Source of the DNA: Nemopilema nomurai
Taxonomy: Eukaryota > Cnidaria > Scyphozoa > Rhizostomeae > Rhizostomatidae
Direction of reading: 5' to 3'
DNA: 64,000 bases
NCBI GenBank assembly: GCA_003864495.1
Contig: ML133394.1
Location: 248,001 to 312,000 of the forward strand
The position numbers and the translations under genes are program-made. Below the pieces are notes generated by a model that was not told where the DNA came from, did no database searches, and worked only from the letters and a program-made list of their open reading frames with translations. Below are positions 37,901 through 47,046 of this stretch, piece after piece (the first letter of the stretch is position 1; each line of letters begins with the position of its first letter).

Positions 37901-40600
37901 CATGAAAACATTTTAACATGGAGTATGAATGAATTTATATTGCTTGCAGGAATAGAAGGGAAATACCTGCTTTATGTCTACATCAAGCAAATTTGCAGGT
38001 CAGCAAATAAAATAAAAGAGTTATAAAAGGATATGTTGGGTGCTTGAACACATGAGCCTAAAAATATTTTTTAGCAAATGCAGAGATGTTTGCACTGGAA
38101 CAGGAGCCCCTAATTCCAGAGCCTCCCAAATCCAGGGTCTGACTAAGAACTGATAGTTGCAAAGGTAAACTTTCTAGAGACACAGTAGCATGGTTGGGTT
38201 GTAATCAACAGCTATTTAGGCAGAAGCATAACAAATGATTGCCTTATGCCAGTACAAATCTGACTGAATTTGTCACAGGAGTAATACCACCAAGACCATG
38301 AGCAATATCAATATCAAATTTCAAAATATTAATTAGATAAACTCACTTGATTTGTGTAGTTAATGAATCAAATTGCTGCCACAGAGTATTGATCGAACTG
38401 CTGCCCCCCTTTTGCATCTCATATTCTGCAATGACAATTATTTCATATTGTGTAGTGACTAAGGACCTGCTAAAATAATATGAAAATTGAGAAAAAAAGA
38501 CTACAATGAAGGAGCTTTCATAAAACTGTTTTTGACTTGGGATCAGCAAAAAGCATTGCTATGTCATTTGAATATATTTTTAACAACTAAAAAATAGATA
38601 CGCTAACTTTTGCCCTTTGACAATAATTCTGAAAAGCTCAAGACATATGATAGAGAAAAAGTGCATTAACACAGTAAACAATTTATAATTCCTTAAGCAC
38701 AGTGTAGTGTACATTAATGCCATATTGGACACAAGATAATAAGTCAACAAATTTTATTGGACATACCAGCTTTTTTCAGTGCACAGTATTCTATTATGAT
38801 GTTCTGTAATTTTGGCATGAGAAATTCCTATACATGGAAAGAAAAAAGTTTCAGCATTGGTGGAAAAAAGGAATTTTCAGTTTCCTGGAACAAAAATGCA
38901 GTGATAAAGGACAGCAACAAAAATGCTGAGATTTGATTTTTGCAATAAACATGGCAGCTCAAATCAAATCCATGTAAGAATGTAAAGTTTCTGACACAGC
39001 TTCACTATAGACTTTCTTACAAAACATAGGTCTTCTTCTGGCCATAATTCTTGTTGTTGCTTTAATAGAAAATTACTATCTCAATTGTCTTCTTCTAGAT
39101 CTGACATCACAAAACACTGTGAAAATTACTGTCTCTCCCAACCTGGTAAAGGCATGGAAAACAATGGTCACTGGCCAGTGATATAGTGATCTATACTTCA
39201 TTGGAAAGCTGCTAACAGACTGACACATAGAGTGAGTAGGTTCTTTTATCGCTACTATGTGTTTTGTCTAGTACTATAATTGCGATCTTAATCATCATTG
39301 TGTAACTTTAATTATTACCAATCAAAGGCTTACTCTACTTTTGCCTGGTGAACATATAAATAGAAGTATCATTTTGAAACCCAGCCAGTTCTGTATATTT
39401 GACTGTGGGTAGCATCTGGCATACAAGGATACAACAGCCGGTGTACAAATGTATAAAATATTCTTTTGAAGCAAACCTCACCTCTCCATTTACAGATGAA
39501 GACATGTCAATTTTCTTGAAGAATTTGCATTCGTACTCAAACTCTTTTGCAGATCTATGAAACTGATGATCTTTTAAGTAACCTAAAATGAACAATGATT
39601 TGGAAACAAATTTTTCCATGTCAATGAACTTTCTAAGGACTCATCCATATGCAAAGTTCTAAAAGATCAAATTTTTTTAAAATCTGAGGAAAGTTCAAAT
39701 CAATCCTTGAAGCCTTTTGCTTTAAATAAAGAAATGCAAATAATTCCTGGTATCTTCGTAAAAAAATCTGCAAGATATCAGTAGAATAAAGACCTTCAAC
39801 ATAAACATCAATCCATAAAAAGTAGACAGCTAAACCATTTGCAAATAAGTAAAACTGATTTCTTTGCAAAAGAAACAAAAAGCACCATTAATGTTAATTT
39901 GCAAAATATCTTATAAAAACCCATCTTTTTCTATAAAAAGAGGAATAATCATTACTTATCAATGAGATATCTCAGGGAAATATCACAAAATTTTTGAAAA
40001 GGAAAATGTGTCTTTAATGAAACTAACCACCATCAATAAAATATATTAAGTTAAAATGTCAAAATGACATTTTCCTTTTAATGAAAACAAACTCAGTGCA
40101 GAAAGCTTCATTAATTAGAAAATGTTTTGCTCTTCCTCTTGAAGTTATTGATGTGGTAGTTGTTTTCTATAGCTTTCTACAACCAATGATTACAATTCTT
40201 TTCTAGCAAACACAAAAGACTGACTTAATACTTTCTTAATTAATATTAAAAGCCTTGGTGCCAATCCACCAAAAATTTAACATTGAATGCTGATAAGTCT
40301 GTTCTTAACGTGCTAGTTCAATTCTTCACAACCTACTAATGTTTGTGGTTGGATACTGCATTAAACAAAAATTATGTTCCTAAATGAATAAATTTAAGTG
40401 ATAGATTATCCCTTGGTGGAAGGAAACAACAGCTTTATTAGACATCTAAATGCATATTACACCTTGTGATGAAGCAAAAGTGAAGGTGGTATACCGGATA
40501 AAATAAAGACAAAATTCAAGAATTTAAGCGACGATAAGAACGTACGATGAATGAGAATATTGATGCTGATTTCCATGTCATCAGGTGCTTGTGTTGACAT
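7888..40600 (-). CDS. NPAT: NPAT (nuclear protein, coactivator of histone transcription), 17-exon model
   Basis: NPAT is the cyclin E-CDK2 substrate that concentrates at histone loci and drives S-phase histone transcription. Exons in transcript order: 40546-40600, 39482-39582, 38767-38827, 38347-38425, 25384-25434, 24812-24852, 23756-23832, 16823-16974, 15807-15851, 14777-14858, 14499-14575, 12424-12472, 11773-11857, 11259-11453, 8442-10684, 8176-8205, 7888-7977. Every exon has AG/GT borders and all phases agree, giving 3513 nt and 1170 residues; human NPAT has about 1400. Seen: a LisH motif at about 10-42, an NPAT-like LW..FD.L..QI segment at 87-98, basic SPKRKR at 201-206, a helix with LQEKIANNINK at about 260-270, a 747-codon serine-rich acidic exon, and a C-terminus with INIDQFLAKLQY. 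The family call rests on N- and C-terminal resemblance and order, recalled rather than searched. One exon is probably missing between 25434 and 38347. Confidence 0.8.
8176..8205 (-). CDS. NPAT: NPAT coding exon 16 (30-bp microexon)
   Basis: Acceptor TTTCTCTTTCCTTAG, donor GTATTT. Encodes ANKIQKEQSK, phase 0 on both sides, continuing the lysine-rich C-terminal region. Confidence 0.75.
8442..10684 (-). CDS. NPAT: NPAT coding exon 15 (large exon)
   Basis: 2243 bp, 747 whole codons. Acceptor AATTTTTTTTAG at 10685, donor GTAAGC at 8441. Encodes a low-complexity Ser/Glu/Asp-rich region typical of a regulatory scaffold, with a basic patch (RRTRRRRPKDKKSPK) near its start and KVRKNSKSAKRKRKQP at its end. 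The TAG that closes the open frame lies six bases beyond the donor and is intronic, so the protein continues into exon 16. It is open over its full length. Confidence 0.85.
11259..11453 (-). CDS. NPAT: NPAT coding exon 14
   Basis: Acceptor TTTCTTTTTTAG, donor GTAAAT, 195 bp. Encodes residues 320-383, from LEIGPVIQTPMKEQ to GIGLKN. T328-P-M-K is a full S/T-P-x-K CDK site. Confidence 0.8.
11773..11857 (-). CDS. NPAT: NPAT coding exon 13
   Basis: Acceptor TTTTATTTAG, donor GTAATG, 85 bp. Encodes 28 residues with VNVEEVLNMTRSDPSFESLF and SILD. Only this frame is compatible with both neighbours. Confidence 0.8.
12424..12472 (-). CDS. NPAT: NPAT coding exon 12
   Basis: Acceptor CTAG, donor GTAGGG, 49 bp. 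Encodes SHLPQLRIDRDFSLEK after a split Ser. The alternative frame is open but would put a stop in exon 13. Confidence 0.75.
14063..14469. mobile_element. 407-bp MITE with 98-bp terminal inverted repeats, in an NPAT intron
   Basis: Arms 14063-14160 and 14372-14469 are reverse complements with about two mismatches in 98, so the insertion is young or conserved. Outer ends read TTCACAATGGCTAGAAAAAG. The 211-bp interior has no gene but contains a small palindrome (GATTGGT...ACCAATC). It lies between NPAT exons 11 and 12. A diverged single arm occurs at 47405-47450. Confidence 0.9.
14499..14575 (-). CDS. NPAT: NPAT coding exon 11
   Basis: Acceptor CAATCACCAG, donor GTGTGT, 77 bp. Encodes AIFDTLLNSRSLQEKIANNI and NKVAT, a compact amphipathic segment that looks like a conserved NPAT block. 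The donor lies only 30 bp from a MITE (14063-14469). Confidence 0.8.
14777..14858 (-). CDS. NPAT: NPAT coding exon 10
   Basis: Acceptor TTTTTTTCAG, donor GTAAGT, 82 bp. Encodes 27 residues beginning QEPVTSCRNGHASSDATQN, ending in phase 0. Polar linker. Confidence 0.75.
15807..15851 (-). CDS. NPAT: NPAT coding exon 9
   Basis: Acceptor TTCATTCTTAG, donor GTAAAA, 45 bp. Encodes IRPKKLDSSESKDQ with split Arg codons on both sides, extending the basic cluster of exon 8. Confidence 0.75.
16701..16800 (+). repeat. Imperfect (CAA)n microsatellite
   Basis: CAA/AACAAC-rich tract immediately below NPAT exon 8. On the minus strand it reads TTG/GTT and creates a spurious poly-Val/Leu frame. Confidence 0.9.
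16823..16974 (-). CDS. NPAT: NPAT coding exon 8
   Basis: Acceptor CTTCCCCAG, donor GTGTGG. Encodes residues 156-205, from VQLPRRQSSPLEE to LLKSPKRK. The end combines a CDK consensus site (S201-P-K-R) with a nuclear localisation-type basic cluster. The much longer open frame running to 16567 is only read-through into an intronic CAA/TTG repeat. Confidence 0.8.
18982..19335 (+). CDS. Hypothetical 117-residue open frame, antisense in an NPAT intron
   Basis: ATG at 18982 in a good context (GAAGATGG) leads to 117 basic, Ser/Thr-rich residues with no recognisable domain, signal peptide or membrane segment. It may be chance or a decayed mobile-element frame. Confidence 0.2.
   Translation: MVSLKSNDTPRNKMLKLTATYGRALESHEPTTKMYSHMSGSAKIKFKDSDYICDSNFIRTQEMTSVMVLKIVCSYQRSRQAFERLTTTSKDCCLWLPYTKLLDYLKMGFNETAELRE
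21541..21626 (+). repeat. 43-bp tandem duplication
   Basis: Two near-identical copies of a unit starting GACAACCTGATTCAGCTCCA, at 21541 and 21584, each containing CACGTG. Confidence 0.9.
22707..23219 (+). repeat. 254-bp tandem duplication
   Basis: The segment from ATAGATAGACAAAAAGTA to GTTGCTTAAAAT occurs at 22707 and again at 22961. Copies differ by a few substitutions and a short indel around 22790-22805 versus 23041-23065. Located in NPAT intron 7. Confidence 0.9.
23756..23832 (-). CDS. NPAT: NPAT coding exon 7
   Basis: Acceptor TTTTTCTTGTGTCTAG, donor GTATGTAG, 77 bp. In the frame that links exons 6 and 8 it encodes 25 residues containing SVNSYKRVLAAVSPHIQ. A second frame is also open, so the choice rests on phase. 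Confidence 0.6.
24812..24852 (-). CDS. NPAT: NPAT coding exon 6
   Basis: Acceptor TTCTTTTTTAG, perfect donor GTAAGT, 41 bp. Encodes FLTVGKQPKTTLI, flanked by split codons for Glu and Asn. The support is splice strength and phase rather than sequence conservation. Confidence 0.6.
25384..25434 (-). CDS. NPAT: NPAT coding exon 5
   Basis: Strong acceptor (CCCTTCCCTATTCAG) and donor GTATGTG. Encodes TGELLALNSPTNDLLY, similar in position and character to the AELLTLP segment of vertebrate NPAT. Phase fits exons 4 and 6. Confidence 0.65.
26752..26937 (-). CDS. Hypothetical 61-residue open frame
   Basis: ATG-started frame of protein-like composition, containing MARVCYVQLDQLIAKQVHDS, ending in TAA. 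No family recognised. Lies inside an NPAT intron on the same strand, so it could be an alternative exon or a mobile-element remnant. Confidence 0.2.
   Translation of the reverse strand: MKSSEGKTKNNESLSLPQSLCCKELPTMARVCYVQLDQLIAKQVHDSLKRHIFSTDSLNFD
28411..28453 (+). repeat. (TTG)n microsatellite
   Basis: About 14 trinucleotide units with one TTA variant. Confidence 0.95.
28748..28796 (-). other. Candidate NPAT exon, not included in the model
   Basis: Bounded by AGTCCTAG and donor GTAAGAT, 49 bp, open in two frames; the 1-base-start frame reads TGNSDTGVIKSPVQGT. It lies in the large intron where an exon is expected. Adding it alone would break the phase of exon 5, so a second exon would be required. 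Confidence 0.25.
28867..29264 (-). mobile_element. MITE (copy 2), reverse of 3327-3749
   Basis: The homology covers the entire 3.3-kb MITE in inverse orientation, including the AGCATATACGGAAA-type interior and the CCTTATAAAAAGCGTG right end. The left end is slightly degraded. It lacks the four-fold 15-bp expansion seen in copy 1. Confidence 0.85.
29343..29981 (+). pseudogene. Unidentified decayed coding sequence
   Basis: Three plus-strand segments of protein-like composition in successive frames: about 29456-29635 (with MQPLAQTYDWVPTQIDI and SLAYRG), about 29638-29749 (with KQYIHYFTANKYDEIHVNKE) and 29895-29981, which reads as one hydrophobic helix (ILLAGLLSAIAIIVMLFM) and then a stop. The frame changes and stops suggest a broken gene for a protein with a C-terminal membrane segment. 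It starts about 80 bp after the MITE. Family not recognised. Confidence 0.3.
32063..32158 (+). repeat. 37-bp tandem repeat, 2.6 copies
   Basis: Unit GGAATACGCAGCCCCTGGAA followed by AGTTGGAAAAGAAAGTT, starting at 32063, 32100 and 32137. It props up overlapping long open frames on both strands at 31.7-32.4 kb, which are therefore suspect. Confidence 0.9.
32601..32722 (+). repeat. Dispersed repeat, copy A
   Basis: Shares an ordered series of blocks (GTCnAAGTGAnAGTT, GAAAACTCAG, TTTGAGCCTGGCATTA, ATTTTGAGCCTC) with 58584-58728 in the same orientation. Confidence 0.6.
33507..33692 (+). CDS. Hypothetical 61-residue open frame
   Basis: ATG frame rich in Thr, Ser and Lys, starting MDAVTRRDKAFSDTAHNSSG. 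An open frame on the opposite strand covers the same bases, so strand and reality are both uncertain. Confidence 0.2.
   Translation: MDAVTRRDKAFSDTAHNSSGRVKPNSELHIKANDTASLPVMKTLIKSTITTTSLPSGPFFQ
33967..34100 (+). repeat. 17-bp minisatellite, 8 copies
   Basis: Unit TCATAGCCGAGACAGCC with G/A alternation at one position; eight consecutive copies, the last one diverged. No spacers, so not a CRISPR. Confidence 0.95.
34604..34880 (+). repeat. Polypyrimidine-rich tract
   Basis: About 275 bp very rich in T and C on the plus strand, with TTCC/TTTC runs and a resulting hydrophobic spurious frame. It can mimic splice acceptor tracts and might form non-B DNA. Confidence 0.7.
36991..37424 (+). repeat. 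106-107-bp tandem satellite, four copies
   Basis: Units start with GATCGCATG at 36991, 37097, 37204 and 37311; a truncated fifth start is at 37417. The core AAGGCCGGCTAACCGGGTTT is nearly invariant. Two sub-variants exist (CTTCTAGGCCATACGC and CTTCTAGAGTCA), in the order A-B-B-A. Confidence 0.95.
38347..38425 (-). CDS. NPAT: NPAT coding exon 4
   Basis: Acceptor CATTGCAG, donor GTGAGT. Encodes residues 74-98, with SINTLWQQFDSLTTQI, the counterpart of the conserved LW..LD..L.QI segment of NPAT. Leaves two bases. Confidence 0.85.
38767..38827 (-). CDS. NPAT: NPAT coding exon 3
   Basis: Acceptor TATAG, donor GTATGT. Encodes residues 53-72, EFLMPKLQNIIIEYCALKKA, a hydrophobic helix comparable to the segment after LisH in vertebrate NPAT. 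Starts in phase 0 and leaves one base. Confidence 0.8.
39482..39582 (-). CDS. NPAT: NPAT coding exon 2 (LisH domain)
   Basis: Acceptor TTTTAG, donor GTGAGG. Encodes the LisH dimerisation motif YLKDHQFHRSAKEFEYEC and the following basic stretch; residues 20-52. In human NPAT the LisH region is needed for histone gene activation. Confidence 0.85.
40546..40600 (-). CDS. NPAT: NPAT coding exon 1 (start codon)
   Basis: ATG at 40600-40598, then MSTQAPDDMEISINILIH plus one base, ending at donor GTACGT. The last base C joins the next exon's GT to give Arg, which starts the LisH core. Upstream in-frame sequence gives no better start, and the E2F sites lie just above it. Confidence 0.8.
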
Positions 40601-40776
40601 CTGCGGAGAGTTTCGAAATATCTTTAAACCCAGGAGCACCGGGTAAGATTTTCATCCATTCTGATAATTTTTTGGTAGAGATACTTAAAGGCTGTTAAAT
40701 ACCAGTTGCCTTTAAACATCTGCCCTAATAGGAAATAGTTGTATCTAAAACTGTAAGAATTATTCTAAATATTAAA

Positions 40777-40810
40777 GCGCCAAAAGAAATCTAGGCCAAA
40801 TTGCGCCAAA
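40777..40810 (-). promoter_or_regulatory. Two E2F consensus sites in the NPAT promoter
   Basis: On the minus strand TTTGGCGC occurs at 40784-40777 and again at 40810-40803, exact matches to TTTSSCGC, 177 and 203 bp upstream of the NPAT ATG in an otherwise AT-rich stretch. Mammalian NPAT is an E2F target that peaks at G1/S, so conserved control is likely. The transcription start itself is not visible. Confidence 0.7.
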
Positions 40811-43800
40811 GAAGTTACCAGAAAGAGGCTGCGCCTATGGGAGGACACATGTTATGATTTTGATGCGTAAATGGTGGAAACCGACCCAATATGGGAGACA
40901 CCCTAAAAATATCACATTAGAGGATCGTTTAAAATTCAAGGCTTCGTAAACAGACATCAGAGTTGCAGAATCTCAGGATAAAATAAGGCCTGTATCTGAC
41001 CCCTGCTTCTAACATATCTGGTGATTATCTTTTACGTCTCCAGGAAAAACAAAAAGAACTACTGTGATATAATGAAACACTTTCTGTCTTTAAAAAGAGA
41101 GGGGTAGTAGAAATGTAGAATTTTGAAACAGCAAAATGCTTCTAATGATTTTTCCAATCATGATTAGCTAGGTATAAATTAAAATTGAAATCTGCAAAGG
41201 ATGGTGCACAAATACGGCATAGCCATTGAATCGTGCAGCAAAGGCAAATTTTACTGAACCTGTAATAAATGCGGATTTTACTGAAATTGCATCTCAAGGA
41301 GCGTCAAGGTGAATCAAAAATTTTCCATTATCCTTCCTATTCAACGACGAATAACTCACATCTGAAGAAAAGGATTCAATGGCACAAAAATATCTCTATT
41401 ACCAAAGTGGAAGAGCACTAACAAATCTGTTTAGCTCCAAATATCTACACAATAAAGGAAAGTTAACATAACATTGTTTGAAAAGCCTGCTTTCCATTTC
41501 TTGGGCTGAGCGCAGTGGATTGAACAAGATTTCATCCAGCCGGAAAGTATCATAAAGTCAAAGGAGAGTGAAAACAATGGAATTAACTCTGATTCAGAAT
41601 ATTAACAGCATTAATATCAATATTCAATAAAACTTTGCGGTAAAACTCCTGCAATGTTGACTAGAAATCATAATGTCCTTGCTCTACTTTTGTTTTATAT
41701 ACAAAGCCATCTTTAATGGATGAAAACAGTGAAATAACCTCAAATTCCCTGTCATGAGATTTCTCTACCAGGGGGTTCTCGTGATGTACATTGTTGAAAA
41801 AACCGCCATTATACCTGCAGCATTCTAAATTCAACAGTGATACCTGAGTCTGTTGTTTTGGCAACCACTGTATTTTTAGCAAGTAAAGAGCACATTTCAC
41901 TTTATGGCGTTGTAATAGTTGATGCATTTGCATTTTAGCAATAAAGAATCAAGTACAAAAAGTCACAAGACTCAATGAAACATTGCCATTCTCGTTTTTT
42001 ACGCAACACATTATCGGTTACACAAACAATGACGTAATTACAATCTACTACGAGGTAGCTTTCTTCTGTATTTCAAGTCATAAGAAATTAATAATAAATT
42101 ATGAATACTGTTGAGCTCATTGACCGCATCATCCGCTTTTCTCATGCCCCCATACCCAAGGAGAATTTCTTTTTCCTCAACTCAACACTTGCAGCGCGTG
42201 TTACCCTGTCCCCCAAAATCTATCTTTCTCTGACCCTGTATAGGTTTAACGAATCGTGAATGATTCATATTCTGGTTATTTTAGAATTCAATTTGAAACT
42301 TTTTTTAATTTTATAAAGACCTCGTCTGATTGACCATGGATACTCAAAATAATTTCTTCCTCGACAATTCTTATTGTCATCTTATAGGGTTCCTTTGGTA
42401 CTTTGCTTTTCGTATTTCACTTAAGTTGGAACCAACTGAACTTTAGACCGTTCCTCCGAACTCTAGCTAGGGTGGTTCCTGCTCAGTTTTTGGGAGAGAG
42501 TTTCATGTAGAGCAGGTTTCAGTTGAGTTCAAGTTAATAATGAAATCATCATCTTCGCACAAATGCTGGCATTTTAACAAAAGATAGAGCATTACAGAAT
42601 TTTAGGCCTATTGGCTCAAAATGATATTGACTCAAACTCCCTGAAAGACCTGTAAAGATTTGAATAGGTGCCCAGGGCCGCTTTTTGACTTTGTAGACAT
42701 CTGTGGTAGCTTGCCTTTGATTACAAAGTAATGTCTGTAGAACAAATACCGCGCTCCCTCATTTGGGATCATATTCGGAAGCCAATGAATGTTTAAAGGA
42801 ATAAGGAATTATGTGCTTACAAGATGATTTGCAAATTCATATGATGATCCACGTACGTGTTACTGCCAAACAGAAAAACCATCATTTGTCAGGTTCGCCC
42901 CCATAAAAAAATACGATAAAATGTTCCTCGAATTATTTTTTGACTGTTAGAAACTTTAGACGTTGTCGTTGGGTAGCCAGGAAATTTTCTTTTTACAGCT
43001 GATTACCAAAAAAGAAAGAAGCTACTTGAAAGGTTAAATGGTAATCTAGTGTTTTTGATAATACCATTAGGCGGTATGTTGCCAATAACATGCTATTTGC
43101 ATGGCAAGAGAAAAACTGTAATGGTCTCAGCTTCTGCCTTGATATCCTAGAAAATGGTGAATATATTGAGGGAATACATCAATAATCGCACGATATCGCA
43201 CACATAAACTCATTATCATGATTGCACCATGGGCTACTCTCTCAAAAGCTCAATTCACCAAAGTGTCCGGTGAATGCCGTTGTTATGTAACTTTGCCGTC
43301 GCATAATATTCAGCGAGCCCCTAAGGTAGTGAACAGTCAGGAGAAGATAACGGCATAGAAAATCTACAAAAGTTAATTAGTAATGTATTATTCGAAAAGA
43401 ACACTTGGCTTGCGAATGGGACATTAGCATACGAAGCCTTCCTAGCAAAACAGGTGATTTTTATTTCTACAATGTCTTGATTTCAGGACCGCGGCACAAC
43501 TTTGCTTTCTTGTATAATCTTAGCCAGGGCTGTTTGGAAAAAACTACTAATTCACTATGCTAGTTCTCTATCCTTCTTTCTTCCTTCTTCACCTAATGTC
43601 TCGTACCGTACGATTTCCGCACATTTTCGTAGAAGTTCCCCAGCATGTCTGGGACAGACACGACTGGAACGTTCGAGTCTTGTATCTTAATACTTTGAAT
43701 AAAGGGTTAAATGTAATGATCAACATTATTAAGATCATTCTCTACCTATGGATTTCACGCTCTCGAAATTCAGTCCGCAGTTATCACTCGATATGGTCCA

Positions 43801-46800
43801 CTACAGATGAATGCAGGACAAGTTGGCTAAATTCTGTCAGTGTCTGAAAAGTAACTTCCAAATCCTGTAGATTATCAGTGGCCGTCATAAATGGATACAT
43901 GGATAGATGAATCGATAGATAAATGAATTAGTCAATGAATGAATGAAGTGTTGAATGTATGAGGAGACGATGTAATCTCCGTGTCTTTTCGTTGGTTTGA
44001 TCAGGTCAGAATTGAGATTAGTGGCTCTCTTGGCAACAGTCACCTGTCAGCTGTGTTGGTAATTCCAGATTTGCCTAATATCATCTTATCAAAAATACAT
44101 CAAATGTGTTCTAACTGTAGTAGCTGCAGAAAGTCAAGTGCTTTGAAGCAAAAGTCAACCTCGACGAAGGCTTGATTAAGAGGGGTGGTACAGTGTGCCC
44201 CATTCTACAGGGTGCATACACCCCTAAAACCCCTAAAAAGTGTATAAGCTGTCAGCATGAATGGCACAGATAGATGCAAAACAACATTTATCCATCTCAT
44301 CCTCTTCTGCCACGTTCTGGGATTTCGTCCACACTCAGGCGAGGTTTATGTTTCGCCCCATCCTTGAAGTAGGCATTGTCCCAATATGGTTTCCAGCTTC
44401 ATTCAATAACATTGCCTTTTCCATTCAATTTTATCGGCATCGAGTCGTATTCTTTTGGGTTTATTCTGAGGTTGCGTTTATTGCGATTCCTTATCATATC
44501 AAGTTTGCTGCTAAATTCAGGACATATCTCAACACATTCTTAAATTAGGCTGGTAACACAGCAGACGGCAAAATTCCTAACAGAGCAAATATTAAGCTAT
44601 CGTGCAGAACAACATAAAGAGCATCTCCAGTTCATAGCCAGGTTTCGTATCTTGCCCTAAAACTTGTTTGACAAATGTCTTCAGAACTCGTCGCTAAATC
44701 AGCAACACGCAGCACGATCTTTTAAATTCATCTCCATCTTCGCACTGGCTCAAGACATCAGGCTTTGATGAATAAAAGAGATAAAACTCATTACATGTGT
44801 TTTGCTGGTGATTTACGACAAAGGATCAACTGGACCCTACCAGGCAACTGAAATTGAAAACTGGGAGATTCGCTTACGATAACTAAGGCAACAAAGCCAG
44901 CTTAAGAATATCATTATGGTTGGTATTTTCGAATCACAGTCTGGGTCCTCTGGTCTTGAAATCAAGTCTGGAAGGCGAGGCTAAGTCTAGACATATTAGT
45001 GAAGTCTCCACTTAGTAGGCCACACTGGCAATTAGTAAGGCTGCTTTCTACAAAATTGCTAAGGGGACGGGTAGTACTAGAATTTGTTTATTATTGCGGT
45101 TTCTCACTGCTTAGTTGCAACTGCCCTCGGGCAAGCCAAAGTTCAATTATGTCCAATATATGGGTCTTGCAACTAGTGGCTCCGTAGGGGGACCTTCTCC
45201 CTGTCTCTATAGCAACCGCGTTGAGGACACGAAAAGTTTCAAGGGTGAAAGGTAGGAACTGAAAGTAACACTTGATACAAATTTAATAACATAGCGGGAG
45301 TAAGAGGTTAATGTGAACTTACCCGTTAAAGGAAAGCATTTTTGTTATCATATCGACATTCTGTGTCGCGGTGGGGCAATGGGGAGGAGACCAGAGCTGT
45401 GGAGGAGAGGGACTGTGGGTAGTGCAGCATTCTTCCTAGCCCTTGCTGAGAATTCTGGCCATTCTATTTTGCCCAAAAATGTTGGATAGTGGATGCTACA
45501 TACATGTTCCCGATTGGCAGTGTCTGGCCCAAATGGATGAAGCCGCATTATCTTACACATCTGAATGTCTGATCATATTGAATACAGACCATCCGTTTTA
45601 CCATATTTCAAATGCACAAATATGACTGCACGTCGCATGGGCGTAGACCTAAGGGAGCCCCTCAATGGCTTGAGCCCCTCGTGGCCTAAATTTAGGGGAA
45701 GCCGAGCCAACTGAGATATGCTAGCATGATATTTAATCAACATGAAACAATAAATGAATGATATAATGATACAAAAAGTGAATAATATAATCTAAGACCC
45801 ATCAGCTAGGCCCCTTTCTGTCCTGTAACTTCTCCATTGGCAAGAACCTAACATTTTAGCAGCCCATTCCTGGAAAAAATTAAGTCTGAGTTAATTAGCT
45901 TTTTTAGCTTGCTGCAAAAATGTTCAGCTTTCTCATTTGAGATCAGTTAAGAATTACTCGACTTCATAATGCTTGTATAGCATCAAATGAAGAAAATGAA
46001 AACAAGGGAATTTCCTCTTCAATTTAGCTGTCAGCTTTCAAATCTATGATAATTTCAAGTAATTTTAGTCTATAACTTTAATGCAGTGATAATGGGGTGT
46101 CCCAAAGTTGAATGCTGCGTCATTCTTCGAAACAAATTAGCTGAAACAGCGTTTTCAATGTCTATGATGGCAACTAACAACAAGAAGCCCCCATTTCTCT
46201 ACGCTTTTTAAACCGTCTTAAAAGTTTATGAACATATAAAGAGAGCATAATCTTCTCATTGATCAAGCGTGGTCTTCGTATACACACTACGCTATCAACA
46301 ACAACCATATTCATTTTCAAACCACAGAAGAAGATAATGCGAATTGATAATTATCGCTAATTTCCTGGGCTTTCTGGACGGCAACGAAATCTTAAAGCAA
46401 GGATCATCGGATAAGATTTCTGGCCAGAAATTATCTCCACAAAGCATTTTTACTAGCAGCCTATAAGGATATACATTTCTGATAAGAAACCAAATTTTTG
46501 AACAAGCCTAATAAAGGCTCGTTGTCGCGAACAGTTTGCAGCGGGCGATATTCAAGAAATCAAATCAGATTGCGAGGTATATTTGAGTATCATGGAGACA
46601 GAGGAAATTGAAAATAGCTTTTGTTTCTTGGGTGGTGTGATGCGTGGTTGCTTTGCTTTTGTCAAGGCCAATGTAGTCAGGCTAGGTCTTGCGAAATTCG
46701 CTGTGATTCGCTGCGATAACGTCGAATTTGATAGACAGGGTGGGTTGTTCTTTATGATGCATATCCCGCGTGAGATTTATGAAAACTCGTTCATCTAGCC

Positions 46801-47046
46801 AGCTTTTGTACTGTTCTTTGTTAAAAAATTGCGATAAATTCCGCTCTATGGAAGCATTTTAAAAGAAAAGAAGCTTCGCAGTTGGTCAGCTATTTTGGGA
46901 GGGATGGAAGGCCAAGTTAGGGGCAGCTCGAAACTGAAATCATATTGTTGGAAGTTTCGCTGTAGCTGATTCTTATAACTGCAAAATCAAAAACCTTCAA
47001 AACTTAGCACGTTGGCTGATTTTGGCCTGCCTAGCCTCCACTACCC
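40811..47046. other. Intergenic; no gene recognised
   Basis: AT-rich. Contains an unassigned minus-strand open frame at 41661-41933 and plus-strand frames at 43557-43847 and 44261-44548, none with recognisable domains. A possible minus-strand first exon (Met frame, donor GTAAGT) lies near 45320-45336 but stands alone. Confidence 0.4.

Larger units (their letters stand above)
25435..38346. other. 12.9-kb NPAT intron (may hide one exon)
   Basis: No complete gene recognised. Contents: a MITE (28867-29264), several minisatellites, a pyrimidine tract and four unassigned coding-like stretches, each listed separately or under findings. Confidence 0.5.

Noticed and set aside
41269..41307. Plus-strand ATG followed by a short open stretch and a GTGAAT donor, considered as a first exon of ATM
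   Set aside because: The sequence does not resemble the ATM N-terminus and no following exon could be linked.
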